NCBI GenBank assembly: GCA_964532405.1
Contig: CAZHIC010000004.1
Span: forward strand, 1 to 64,000
Reading direction: 5' to 3'
Source of the DNA: PALSA-1006 sp964532405
GTDB taxonomy: Bacteria > Pseudomonadota > Gammaproteobacteria > Burkholderiales > Gallionellaceae
DNA length: 64,000 nucleotides
In this document: positions 8,287 through 15,747 of the stretch, piece after piece
Layout of the letters: every line of letters begins with the position of its first letter
Numbering within the stretch: position 1 is the first letter of the stretch
Made by a program: the position numbers and the translations under genes
The notes under the pieces: generated by a model
Seen by the model: the letters and a program-made list of their open reading frames with translations, nothing else
Databases searched by the model: none
Told to the model about the DNA's origin: nothing

Positions 8287-8616
8287 TCATTCAAAAAATT
8301 CAGCATGCGTACCCGCACGGACAAAGTTGACGATCTCGTTGCTACCGCTGCCGTGCAATTGATAAATCAATAAAAAGTCCCCACCGATATGACACTCGCG
8401 ATGGTCTGCCCACTCCCCTTTGAGGGGGTGATCAAGCCACTCTGGGCCAAACGGACTTTCATTGCCAATGAGTATCCGCATGGCTTCTTTTAGGCGCTTC
8501 ATATCGTAGCGCCCAGACTCTGATAGCCGAACCCAGTCTTTGAGGAATTTTTTAGAATGGTCGGATAGACGCGGCGGTGAAGCGCGCTTACTGCTTGCTG
8601 TTTTTTTCGAGGTCAT
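8287..8616 (-). CDS. YafQ/RelE-family mRNA-interferase toxin
   Basis: A 109-residue protein similar to the YafQ endoribonuclease, which cuts mRNA on the ribosome. The family pattern is visible: DHPLKG with its histidine, ECHIGGDF with histidine and aspartate, and GTHAEFF at the C-terminus with the conserved histidine and phenylalanine. The tryptophan that follows the aspartate in E. coli YafQ is phenylalanine here. The chosen start ATG 8616 overlaps the antitoxin gene by 29 bases; a longer frame to 8640 exists. The long, basic, serine-rich N-terminus is unusual and may be partly untranslated. Confidence 0.85.
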   Translation of the reverse strand: MTSKKTASSKRASPPRLSDHSKKFLKDWVRLSESGRYDMKRLKEAMRILIGNESPFGPEWLDHPLKGEWADHRECHIGGDFLLIYQLHGSGSNEIVNFVRAGTHAEFFE

Positions 8617-8866
8617 CGAACAGTTCCTGAGCCGTAGCATAGCGGGCGCGGTGCGCTCGAATCATGGCACGCGATTCTTCCATTGCGGCACGAGTTTCGG
8701 CATTTGGCACTTTGAGTTCAATGGGCAACGCCTGCTCCGCCACCACGCGTTTCAGAAAAAATCTTACCGCATCCGAAACAGATAGACCCATCGCCTCTAG
8801 GGCTTCAGTCGCTTGCGCTTTAACCTCATTATCAACACGCACATGAATCATTGTTGATGCAGTCAT
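8588..8866 (-). CDS. RelB/DinJ-family antitoxin
   Basis: A 92-residue antitoxin with the RelB/DinJ ribbon-helix-helix N-terminus (MIHVRVDNEVKAQATEAL, then MGLSVSDAVRFFLKRVV) and a C-terminal toxin-binding region. It precedes and overlaps the YafQ-like toxin gene, the normal order. The first ATG (8866) is used; a second ATG five codons in (8851) fits the family equally well. A palindrome at 8901-8914, upstream of the gene, is the likely self-repression operator. Confidence 0.9.
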   Translation of the reverse strand: MTASTMIHVRVDNEVKAQATEALEAMGLSVSDAVRFFLKRVVAEQALPIELKVPNAETRAAMEESRAMIRAHRARYATAQELFDDLEKNSKQ

Positions 8867-8900
8867 CGCTATCTCCCAATCAGTGAATTTGCATTATTGT

Positions 8901-8914
8901 ATCTCATTTGAGAT
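8901..8914. promoter_or_regulatory. palindromic operator of the dinJ-yafQ-like pair
   Basis: ATCTCA-TT-TGAGAT, a perfect 6-base inverted repeat with a 2-base centre, 35 bases upstream of the antitoxin start. On the - strand it lies just before a TACAAT box that could serve as -10. Autoregulation through such a palindrome is usual for RelB/DinJ antitoxins; the role here is inferred from position. Confidence 0.6.
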
Positions 8915-8929
8915 ATTAAATAGCAATAT

Positions 8930-9787
8930 TCACGATCTTCTCCCGCACCAATCCTTCGCAAACTGCCCCGCCACTCGCCCGCTCCTAGAACCCCGCATCA
9001 GCGACCACTGCAACGCCGCCCTGCGCACCTCATCCGTCATGCCCTGCTTCCATCCGTGATGCGCCAGCCAATGCCCGGCCACCGCCAGATACTCATCCTG
9101 CGTAAACGGATAAAACGAGATCCACAGCCCGAAGCGCTCGGACAGCGACACCTTCTCTTCCACACTTTCCGCCGGATGCACTTCGTCGCCGACATGTTTG
9201 GTGGCGAGGTTGTCCTGCATGTAGTCCGGCATCAAGTGGCGGCGATTCGATGTCGCGTAGATCAGCAGGTTGTCGGAGAAGGCCACCAGATCGCCGTCCA
9301 GCGCGGCTTTGAGCGATTGATAGCCGGGTTCGGCATCATTGAAGGAGAGGTCGTCGCAATACAGGATGAAACGCTCGGCACGGCCTTGCACGAGACCGAT
9401 GATGTGCGACAGGTCGATCAAGCCCTGCTTGTCGATCTGGATCACGCGCAGGCCTTGCGCGGCATGTTCGTTCAACAGGGCTTTGACCAAAGACGATTTG
9501 CCCGTACCGCGTGCGCCGGAAAGCAGCACGTTGTTCGCGGTGCCGCCGCGCACGAATTGTTGGGTGTTCTGTTGGATACGTTGTTTCTGGTCGTCGATGC
9601 CGAGCAGGTCGGCGAGCGCGATGCGCTGAAAGTTCGTTACGGGATGCAACGTGCGTTGCTGGCGATCCCAGCGGAAAGCGGCGGCGGCATGCCAATCGGG
9701 GGCTTGCGCCTGCGCTCCGGGTAGGATGTTTTCCAGACGGGAGAGCAGGCCTTCGGCGCGGGTGAGGAAGTGGTCGAGTTTGTCCAT
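8930..9787 (-). CDS. AAA+ ATPase of the DUF815 family
   Basis: A 285-residue P-loop ATPase of unknown cellular role (DUF815, annotated 'ATP-binding protein' in proteobacteria). Walker A is seen as SGARGTGKSSLVKALL (about residue 90) and Walker B as FILYCDDLSF. The chosen start is ATG 9787, preceded by AAGGAAG; the frame extends to 9856 without support. The last codons are duplicated at 8219-8278. In related genomes this gene usually sits beside argJ and the Nudix gene; here accessory genes separate them. Confidence 0.88.
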   Translation of the reverse strand: MDKLDHFLTRAEGLLSRLENILPGAQAQAPDWHAAAAFRWDRQQRTLHPVTNFQRIALADLLGIDDQKQRIQQNTQQFVRGGTANNVLLSGARGTGKSSLVKALLNEHAAQGLRVIQIDKQGLIDLSHIIGLVQGRAERFILYCDDLSFNDAEPGYQSLKAALDGDLVAFSDNLLIYATSNRRHLMPDYMQDNLATKHVGDEVHPAESVEEKVSLSERFGLWISFYPFTQDEYLAVAGHWLAHHGWKQGMTDEVRRAALQWSLMRGSRSGRVAGQFAKDWCGRRS

Positions 9788-9845
9788 TTTCAAAATATCT
9801 TCCTTGCATTTTGTCTGCGCTTGATCTGGGCATACTGTCTGAGAT

Positions 9846-12107
9846 TCACCCTCCACTCCTGCCCTTCAGCGCGAACGACACCAGCGAGTGCAACTTGGCG
9901 GGTCTCACCGGTTTGTGCAGCAGATGCCATCCCTGCGCGCCAATCTCTTTCAACACCTCGGGGCTGGTATCTCCGCTGACCAATATGCAGGGTAATTTCC
10001 TGCCATAAAATGCTTCCGCTGCCCGGATGACGTGTGTGCCACTGCCGTCCGGCAGACGGTAATCGCAAATCAGCAGGTCGATGTCGATGCCCGGAAACAG
10101 TTGCTGCGCCTGTTGCAGCGAGGCGACCACTTGCACCTCGTATCCCCAGGAAACGAGTAAGCGCCGGGTGGCGACCTGTACCAGCGGGTCGTCTTCCACG
10201 AGCAGCACTTGGACCTGGAGGGTCTTTTCTGTTTCTGCCTCGTCTGGCGCGTGAACGCCGCTCGTTGCTGTATCCGACGCAATTTGCAGGGTCTCTTTGG
10301 ACAAAAGTATCTCGACGGCGAATACAGAGCCTTTGCCCGGCGCCGAGCGCAAGTGCAGCGGGTAGTCCAGCAAGCGGCACAGTCTCTGGACGATGGAAAG
10401 CCCGAGCCCCAAGCCTTTGTCGCGGGAGCGTTCGACATTGCCCAACTGCACGAACTCGCGAAAAATCTCCTGTTGTTTGTCGGCGGGGATACCGATTCCG
10501 TTGTCGCGCACTTCGATACGCAGCCGTCGGCCGCGCTTGCGGCAGGCCAGCAGCACCCGTCCTCCTTTCGGGGTGTAGCGTATGGCGTTTCCTATCAGGT
10601 TCAGCAGAATGCGTTCGAGCAAGATCGCGTCGCTCTCGACCATGGCAGGGGATGTCCGTATGGTTAACTCGATTTCGTATTGCGCGGCCAGCGGCACATA
10701 TTCCTGTTCCATCCGGTTGAGCAGCGGAGCGATCGGTAGCGGCTGCATGAAAGGCGTCACCAGCCCCGCATCCAGCTTGGAAATATCCAGCAGGGAGTCG
10801 AGCAGTCCGGACATGGCCTGCGCGGATTTTTCGATCAGTTTGACCAGTTGGCTCTGTTGCGGCGTGATCGTTTCGTTGCGCAGTTCTTCGACGAACAGGG
10901 CCAGCGCATGCATGGGCTGGCGCAGGTCGTGGCTGGCCGCCGCCAGAAAACGGCTTTTGTCGAGGCTGTCGGTGATCGCCCGTTCTTTTTCTGCGCGCAG
11001 CTGATCTAACTGGCGCGCCAATACCAGCGCCAGCAGCAAGATTTCCACGGTAACGGCGAGCAGGCCGAGATGTTCGATGTAGATGGTGTAGCTATTTGCA
11101 AAGCCGGTCATGGACACTGACAGTACGCCCAGCACAAAGAAGGCAGTCACGGCGAACAGGTATATCCGGGCGGGGATGTAGTGCTGTCTGGCGCGCACGA
11201 TGCCGGCGAACAGGCCGTAGCTCAGAAACAGTAATACACCCAGCCGGCACAGCTCCAGCGACCAGTGGGGTTTGACTAGCGCCAGCAGGATGAAGGCGGC
11301 GAACAGGGTGAGCACTGCCTGCGCGGCGCGGTGCAAACGGGGGGATGTGTGGCGCGTAATGTCGAGCAGGCGGGTCACGAACAGGATGTAGGCGCAGTTG
11401 GAGAACAGAATGGGCAGGCTGATAAGGTAGAACCAGTGCATCCCGAACAGTTCGGGATATATCAGCAATGCGGTTCCGTTGTAAAGCAGATTGCCCAGGA
11501 TGAACAGTGCGTACAGCGCGTCGGTAGGGTTACGCCTGATTGCGGCGAGTGCGGCATAGTAGCAGGCCAGTCCGAACAGGATTCCCATGCAAAATAGTGT
11601 GAATGCATTGCCCGGTTTGATGGCCTGCCGGTAATGTTCCACCGAGTCCAGATAGGGCACAGGTTGCGCCAGCAGGAACGGGGAAAATATTTCGGTGTAG
11701 AGGCGGTAATGCCCTGCCGCCAGTTTGAGTTCGCGGCCATGTCTCAGAAAGAAGGGGTTGGGGGAGGTGCTTTGAATCCCCCCCTCCGCTTCGGCTATCA
11801 GCTGGTTCCGACTGTCGTATATGCGATGGCGAAATTGGTTTATCACGCTGGAATTTTTGAAGTCCAGCACCAGCGATGCATCTTGCGCTATGTCGAATTC
11901 CGCCCGGTAAAGGAAACGCCCCCCTGTCCGTTCCGGCTGTTCAATCGGGACCAGTCCGGATTCATGCTGTCCGTGCGCGATCCAATCGGCAGGCGGCTGG
12001 AACCATTTTCCGTCGAGCGGCATTGGCTGCGCTTGGCACGGCGACCAGGTAAACAGCGCGAGCAGCACTAGCAGCGCGGCGAAATGTCGGCCCGGCATAT
12101 TTCTCAA
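9846..12107 (-). CDS. 7TMR-DISM hybrid sensor histidine kinase
   Basis: A 753-residue membrane-bound hybrid kinase. In order: a signal peptide (residues 1-27), a periplasmic 7TMR-DISMED2 sugar-binding-like domain (about 30-175), seven membrane helices (about 180-375), HisKA with the phospho-acceptor histidine in ASHDLRQPMHAL (about residue 392), HATPase_c with N and G boxes (NLIGNAIRYTP, DNGIGIP, GLGLGLSIV), and a C-terminal receiver domain with VEDDPL and the acceptor aspartate in LLICDYRLPDGSG. The LRQPMHAL H-box is typical of this hybrid class. The ligand and output partner are unknown. It follows the membrane-protein gene by 3 bases, so they form an operon. Confidence 0.92.
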   Translation of the reverse strand: MRNMPGRHFAALLVLLALFTWSPCQAQPMPLDGKWFQPPADWIAHGQHESGLVPIEQPERTGGRFLYRAEFDIAQDASLVLDFKNSSVINQFRHRIYDSRNQLIAEAEGGIQSTSPNPFFLRHGRELKLAAGHYRLYTEIFSPFLLAQPVPYLDSVEHYRQAIKPGNAFTLFCMGILFGLACYYAALAAIRRNPTDALYALFILGNLLYNGTALLIYPELFGMHWFYLISLPILFSNCAYILFVTRLLDITRHTSPRLHRAAQAVLTLFAAFILLALVKPHWSLELCRLGVLLFLSYGLFAGIVRARQHYIPARIYLFAVTAFFVLGVLSVSMTGFANSYTIYIEHLGLLAVTVEILLLALVLARQLDQLRAEKERAITDSLDKSRFLAAASHDLRQPMHALALFVEELRNETITPQQSQLVKLIEKSAQAMSGLLDSLLDISKLDAGLVTPFMQPLPIAPLLNRMEQEYVPLAAQYEIELTIRTSPAMVESDAILLERILLNLIGNAIRYTPKGGRVLLACRKRGRRLRIEVRDNGIGIPADKQQEIFREFVQLGNVERSRDKGLGLGLSIVQRLCRLLDYPLHLRSAPGKGSVFAVEILLSKETLQIASDTATSGVHAPDEAETEKTLQVQVLLVEDDPLVQVATRRLLVSWGYEVQVVASLQQAQQLFPGIDIDLLICDYRLPDGSGTHVIRAAEAFYGRKLPCILVSGDTSPEVLKEIGAQGWHLLHKPVRPAKLHSLVSFALKGRSGG

Positions 12108-12110
12108 AGT

Positions 12111-13292
12111 CTATCCGTTTTCGGGCGGGGATTTTTCATTGCCGAAATCGGGGTCGAAACCAAACACCCTGCCTGCCCATATGAAGAACACCCAGACCAG
12201 GACACCGAACGGCAGATAGCCGAAATAGCCCAGCAAAGGCATTTCGGAGAAGATGTGGATGACGTTGACATAGGGAACGTCGTATATCCAAAAATTCGGG
12301 TTGGTCGGGAATGGCGGCACGCTGTGCGATAGCGGATTGATACTCTCACTGCCATGATTCCACATTTCCCAGAAGAAACCGGTGAACAGCGACGACAGGG
12401 CGATCAACAATATCGGACTCCAGTTGCCCTGTGCTAGGGCGGTGAACGGCGTCCAGATATTTTTGCGGATGAGTTGTCCCGCCAGCACCATCACAGGGCC
12501 GATCCACATCGCCCAGAACAAGGGGTAGGGCAGGAAAACGGTAAGCGCGATCAACGCAAGCCCGCTCCATAGCAACAGGCTACCCCGCAGCACCAGTTTC
12601 GGGCCGTCGCTGAAACGTACGGCCAGCGCCGGAAAGGTCATCAGCAATGTGTACCACTCAAGAACCGCAGGCCATACCGTGGTGTAGGCGAGCAAGAAGA
12701 TCACGACGATAGCGGAGTGCGAAAGTGCCGCCATGTGGCCGTTCGGGTAATACCAGTTGGAGAGCACGAAGTAGTCGAAGTACTCGAAGAAAAGCCAGCC
12801 CACCACCGACACCAGCGCGCTGATAACAAAGGTTACCGGTTTGGTCGCCATGAAAGAGTTCCCGCCGCTACGGCGATAGGTCAACCCGTCCAGCACCATG
12901 ATGAAGCCCCACCACATCGGCGTGAAGGCGTAATAGACCAAATCGCCGTAGGGCGTTATCCGTGCCCACATGAGCCACCAGAAAAACAAGGTGAACACTG
13001 CGCCGAGCCAGAACCAAACAGGTAATTTAGTCGGGGTTGCCGGAGGCGCAGGCGGCACCCGCTTGAAACCGAACAATCCGGGGAAGAGCAGCAGTGCAGT
13101 TATCGCCAAACATGGGATCAATATCAAACAAAATACGAATAGGCTGAATCCGGGTGCACCGGGGATTTGTTCGGGAGGGAATACGCCGAACTTGGGCGGC
13201 AAATGATCGACGGGATAGGCAAACCATGCCGCAATCAGCGGCAATATCAGGCAGGCCAGAAACGGCCAGATCAGCTCCAGTTTTAATCGCAT
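12111..13292 (-). CDS. multi-pass membrane protein of unknown function
   Basis: A 393-residue very hydrophobic protein, rich in tryptophan and phenylalanine, with roughly ten predicted membrane segments and no soluble domain. I do not recognise the family. It has a run of prolines (about residues 80-90, PPAPPATPTKLP) between the second and third helices, and many aromatic motifs (FFWWLMW, MWWGFIMVLDG). It lies 3 bases before the hybrid histidine kinase on the same strand, so the two are almost certainly co-transcribed. A sensing partner or a target of the kinase is possible, but that is only inference from position. Confidence 0.75.
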   Translation of the reverse strand: MRLKLELIWPFLACLILPLIAAWFAYPVDHLPPKFGVFPPEQIPGAPGFSLFVFCLILIPCLAITALLLFPGLFGFKRVPPAPPATPTKLPVWFWLGAVFTLFFWWLMWARITPYGDLVYYAFTPMWWGFIMVLDGLTYRRSGGNSFMATKPVTFVISALVSVVGWLFFEYFDYFVLSNWYYPNGHMAALSHSAIVVIFLLAYTTVWPAVLEWYTLLMTFPALAVRFSDGPKLVLRGSLLLWSGLALIALTVFLPYPLFWAMWIGPVMVLAGQLIRKNIWTPFTALAQGNWSPILLIALSSLFTGFFWEMWNHGSESINPLSHSVPPFPTNPNFWIYDVPYVNVIHIFSEMPLLGYFGYLPFGVLVWVFFIWAGRVFGFDPDFGNEKSPPENG

Positions 13293-13405
13293 AGAAGTCC
13301 CCTCTCTTGGTTTTGCATTCCTTCAAACGGCGCGGAACAGCTGACTGCGGTAACGCACCTCTTCTAAAAACATTTCGTCCGCCACCGAACTTTGCGCGCC
13401 GGGAA

Positions 13406-14623
13406 TCAGCTTCTATAACTGGCGTTGATCTTTACATAGTCGTACGAGAAATCGCAGGTCCACAGCGTGGCGTTCACCGCGCCGCGATTCAGCACGACGC
13501 GGATGGTAATGTCGCTCTGCTGCATCACGCGCTGGCCGTCGGCTTCCTGATAGCTCGTGGCACGCCCCCCCTTCTCGGCCACCAGCACGTCATCGAGATA
13601 CAGCTTGAGCGTCGCAACATCGAGGTCGCTCACGCCCGCATAACCGATGGCGGCGAGGATGCGCCCGAGGTTGGGGTCGGAGGCGAAGAAGGCGGTCTTG
13701 ACCAAAGGTGAATGTGCGATGGCGTAACCGATCTTTTTGCATTCGGCTTCGTCTTTGCCACCTTCGATCTGGATGGTGATGAATTTGGTCGCACCTTCGC
13801 CGTCGCGCACGATGGCTTGCGCCAGTGCGGTGGCAACTTCGGTGATGACGGCCTGCAATGCAGCGCGGTTCGCAGCGTCGATGGTGACGCCGCTCTTGCC
13901 GGTAGCGATGAGCATCAGCGCGTCGTTGGTGGAAGTGTCGCCATCCACGGTGATGCAGTTGAATGAACGGTTGGCCGCCTCAGATACCATCTGTTGCAAC
14001 AGCGGCGTTGCGATGGCGGCATCGGTGGCGATGTAGCCCAACATGGTGGCCATGTTGGGATGGATCATGCCGGAGCCTTTGGACATGCCGGTGACGGTGA
14101 CGGTCTTGCCGCCGACCTGCACTTGGCGCGACACGGCCTTGGCAACGATGTCGGTGGTCATGATGGCTTGCGATGCATCGAACCAATTGTCAGGTTTCAG
14201 GTTGGCGATGGCTTGCGGCATACCGGCGATGATCTTTTCAACGGGCAGCGGCTCCATGATAACGCCGGTGGAGAACGGCAGCACTTGCTCCGGCGCACAG
14301 CCCAGCAGCTGTGCCAGCGCCACGCAGGTAGTGCGCGCGGCAGTCATGCCTTGTTCGCCAGTTCCGGCATTGGCGTTGCCGGTATTGACGACCAGCGCAC
14401 GGATGCCTTTGTTCGCGGCCAAGTGTTCGCGCGCGACGATGACGGGTGCAGCACAGAAGCGGTTGGTGGTGAACACCCCCGCAACCGTTGCACCTTCATC
14501 CAGCCGGATGACCAGCAAGTCTTTGCGCTCGGCGCGCTTGATGCCCGCTTCCGCGATACCCAAAGAAACGCCCGCGACGGGTAACAGGTGTGCCGCGACG
14601 GGCGCGGAGAGATTCACTGGCAT
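13406..14623 (-). CDS. argJ: bifunctional ornithine acetyltransferase / N-acetylglutamate synthase ArgJ
   Basis: A 405-residue enzyme of the cyclic arginine pathway. It moves the acetyl group from N-acetylornithine to glutamate and, in bifunctional members, also uses acetyl-CoA. The self-cleavage site is clear: KGSGMIHPNMATMLG, where the threonine of ATML becomes the nucleophile of the beta chain. The C-terminus YVKINASYRS matches the family. The ATG at 14623 is the natural start. The first bases of this gene are duplicated upstream at about 15150-15222, between two tandem neighbours. Confidence 0.96.
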   Translation of the reverse strand: MPVNLSAPVAAHLLPVAGVSLGIAEAGIKRAERKDLLVIRLDEGATVAGVFTTNRFCAAPVIVAREHLAANKGIRALVVNTGNANAGTGEQGMTAARTTCVALAQLLGCAPEQVLPFSTGVIMEPLPVEKIIAGMPQAIANLKPDNWFDASQAIMTTDIVAKAVSRQVQVGGKTVTVTGMSKGSGMIHPNMATMLGYIATDAAIATPLLQQMVSEAANRSFNCITVDGDTSTNDALMLIATGKSGVTIDAANRAALQAVITEVATALAQAIVRDGEGATKFITIQIEGGKDEAECKKIGYAIAHSPLVKTAFFASDPNLGRILAAIGYAGVSDLDVATLKLYLDDVLVAEKGGRATSYQEADGQRVMQQSDITIRVVLNRGAVNATLWTCDFSYDYVKINASYRS

Positions 14624-14639
14624 GGATAAAATTCCTTAA

Positions 14640-15137
14640 TCAATAACGACCGTGGGTCTGATAGATGTAGTTGTTCATTTCCAGCGACTGCGTGTTCATG
14701 CGCCGCACGATGCCATGCACATGGCGCGCTATCCCGCGCATCACGTAGTACACGATGGAGGGTTGCGAATTCAGCAATGATTCGAAACGGGAGCGCTCCA
14801 GGATCAGTATCTTGCAATCCGTCTTGGCGACGATGATGGCACTGATTTGCGACACATTGCCGCCGGAGAACCCGATGACGCCGGCCAGATCGCCCGACTG
14901 CAGCTGAGTGAGCACCGTTTGATCAACGCCGCTATTGGCCATTACCGCGACATCGCCGCTGCCTACGATCAGCAATGATTCTTTTAGCTCGGTCTCGCCC
15001 GGCTTAAGGATATTTTCTCCGGCTTTGCAATCCCGCACCGTGATCAAACTTCCCAATAACTCGATCTCGGAATCGCGCAATTCCTCGGACAAGGTGGAGT
15101 TACGCAAAGCCTGCAGAACCAATTCATCCGTTACCAT
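14640..15137 (-). CDS. degenerate cyclic-nucleotide-domain protein, copy 1
   Basis: A 165-residue protein made of one cNMP-binding (CRP-type) jelly-roll domain (about residues 20-125) plus a short helical C-terminus; there is no DNA-binding domain. In the phosphate-binding cassette the glutamate (GE in CRP) is valine (LAGVIGF) and the arginine is isoleucine (SQISA), so binding of cAMP or cGMP is unlikely. It is about three-quarters identical to, and exactly as long as, the next gene upstream, with a constant 590-base offset. Its function is unknown; it sits between argJ and secA. Confidence 0.8.
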   Translation of the reverse strand: MVTDELVLQALRNSTLSEELRDSEIELLGSLITVRDCKAGENILKPGETELKESLLIVGSGDVAVMANSGVDQTVLTQLQSGDLAGVIGFSGGNVSQISAIIVAKTDCKILILERSRFESLLNSQPSIVYYVMRGIARHVHGIVRRMNTQSLEMNNYIYQTHGRY

Positions 15138-15149
15138 TTGTTACCTTCC

Positions 15150-15222
15150 TGTCAAAGAAATGCCCGCGACAGGCAACTGTTGTTGCCGCGACGGGCGTGG
15201 ACATTCTCACCAACTGAATTAT
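15150..15222 (-). pseudogene. remnant of the argJ 5' end carried by a tandem duplication
   Basis: This stretch matches the first ~70 bases of argJ and its leader (14560-14640): both contain CCCGCGAC-GGGCGTGG-type strings at the same spacing and run into the same TCAATAACGACCGTG. On the - strand it reads MSTPVAA where argJ reads NLSAPVAA. The ATG of argJ is lost here. It is therefore debris of the event that duplicated the cyclic-nucleotide-domain gene. Confidence 0.75.
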
Positions 15223-15229
15223 TTTTAAA

Positions 15230-15727
15230 TCAATAACGACCGTGTGTCTTGTGGATATAGTTATTCATCTCGACCGACTGCGTGTTCATGCGGCGTACGA
15301 TGCCATGCACATGGCGCACGATGCCGCGCATCACGTAGTACACGATGGCGGGCTGAGAGTTCAGCAGAGATTCGAAGCGCGCGCGTTCCAGCACCAGCAC
15401 TTTACTGTCGGTCTTGGCAACAGTAGTCGCGCTGATCTGCATCACATTGCCGCCAACAAAACCGATGATTCCGGCCAAGTCGCCGGTCTGGAGCATGTGC
15501 AGCGTCATTTGCTCGCCGCCCGTATTGGCGTTCGCTTCCACATCACCGCTACCCAGAATCAACAGGGCGTCTTTCAGTTCGGTATCGCCCGGCTTGAGGA
15601 TGCTCGCCCCCGCTTTGTATTCGCGCACGGTGATCAAGCTTCCCAATAGCTCGATCTCGGAATCACGCAATTCCTCGGACAAAGTGGAGCAGCGCAATGC
15701 GTTTATGACCAATTCATTCGTTACCAT
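15230..15727 (-). CDS. degenerate cyclic-nucleotide-domain protein, copy 2
   Basis: The paralogue of the preceding copy, also 165 residues, with conserved ends (MVT-ELV at the start, THGRY at the end) and most differences in the middle of the cNMP fold. The cassette again lacks the nucleotide-contacting glutamate (LAGIIGF) and arginine (MQISA). The start ATG 15727 has GGGGAGAGA just upstream; the frame extends to 15802 inside secA without support. It follows secA by 20 bases on the same strand and is probably co-transcribed with it. Its role is unknown. Confidence 0.8.
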   Translation of the reverse strand: MVTNELVINALRCSTLSEELRDSEIELLGSLITVREYKAGASILKPGDTELKDALLILGSGDVEANANTGGEQMTLHMLQTGDLAGIIGFVGGNVMQISATTVAKTDSKVLVLERARFESLLNSQPAIVYYVMRGIVRHVHGIVRRMNTQSVEMNNYIHKTHGRY

Positions 15728-15747
15728 TCGTTCTCTCCCCGTAATAA

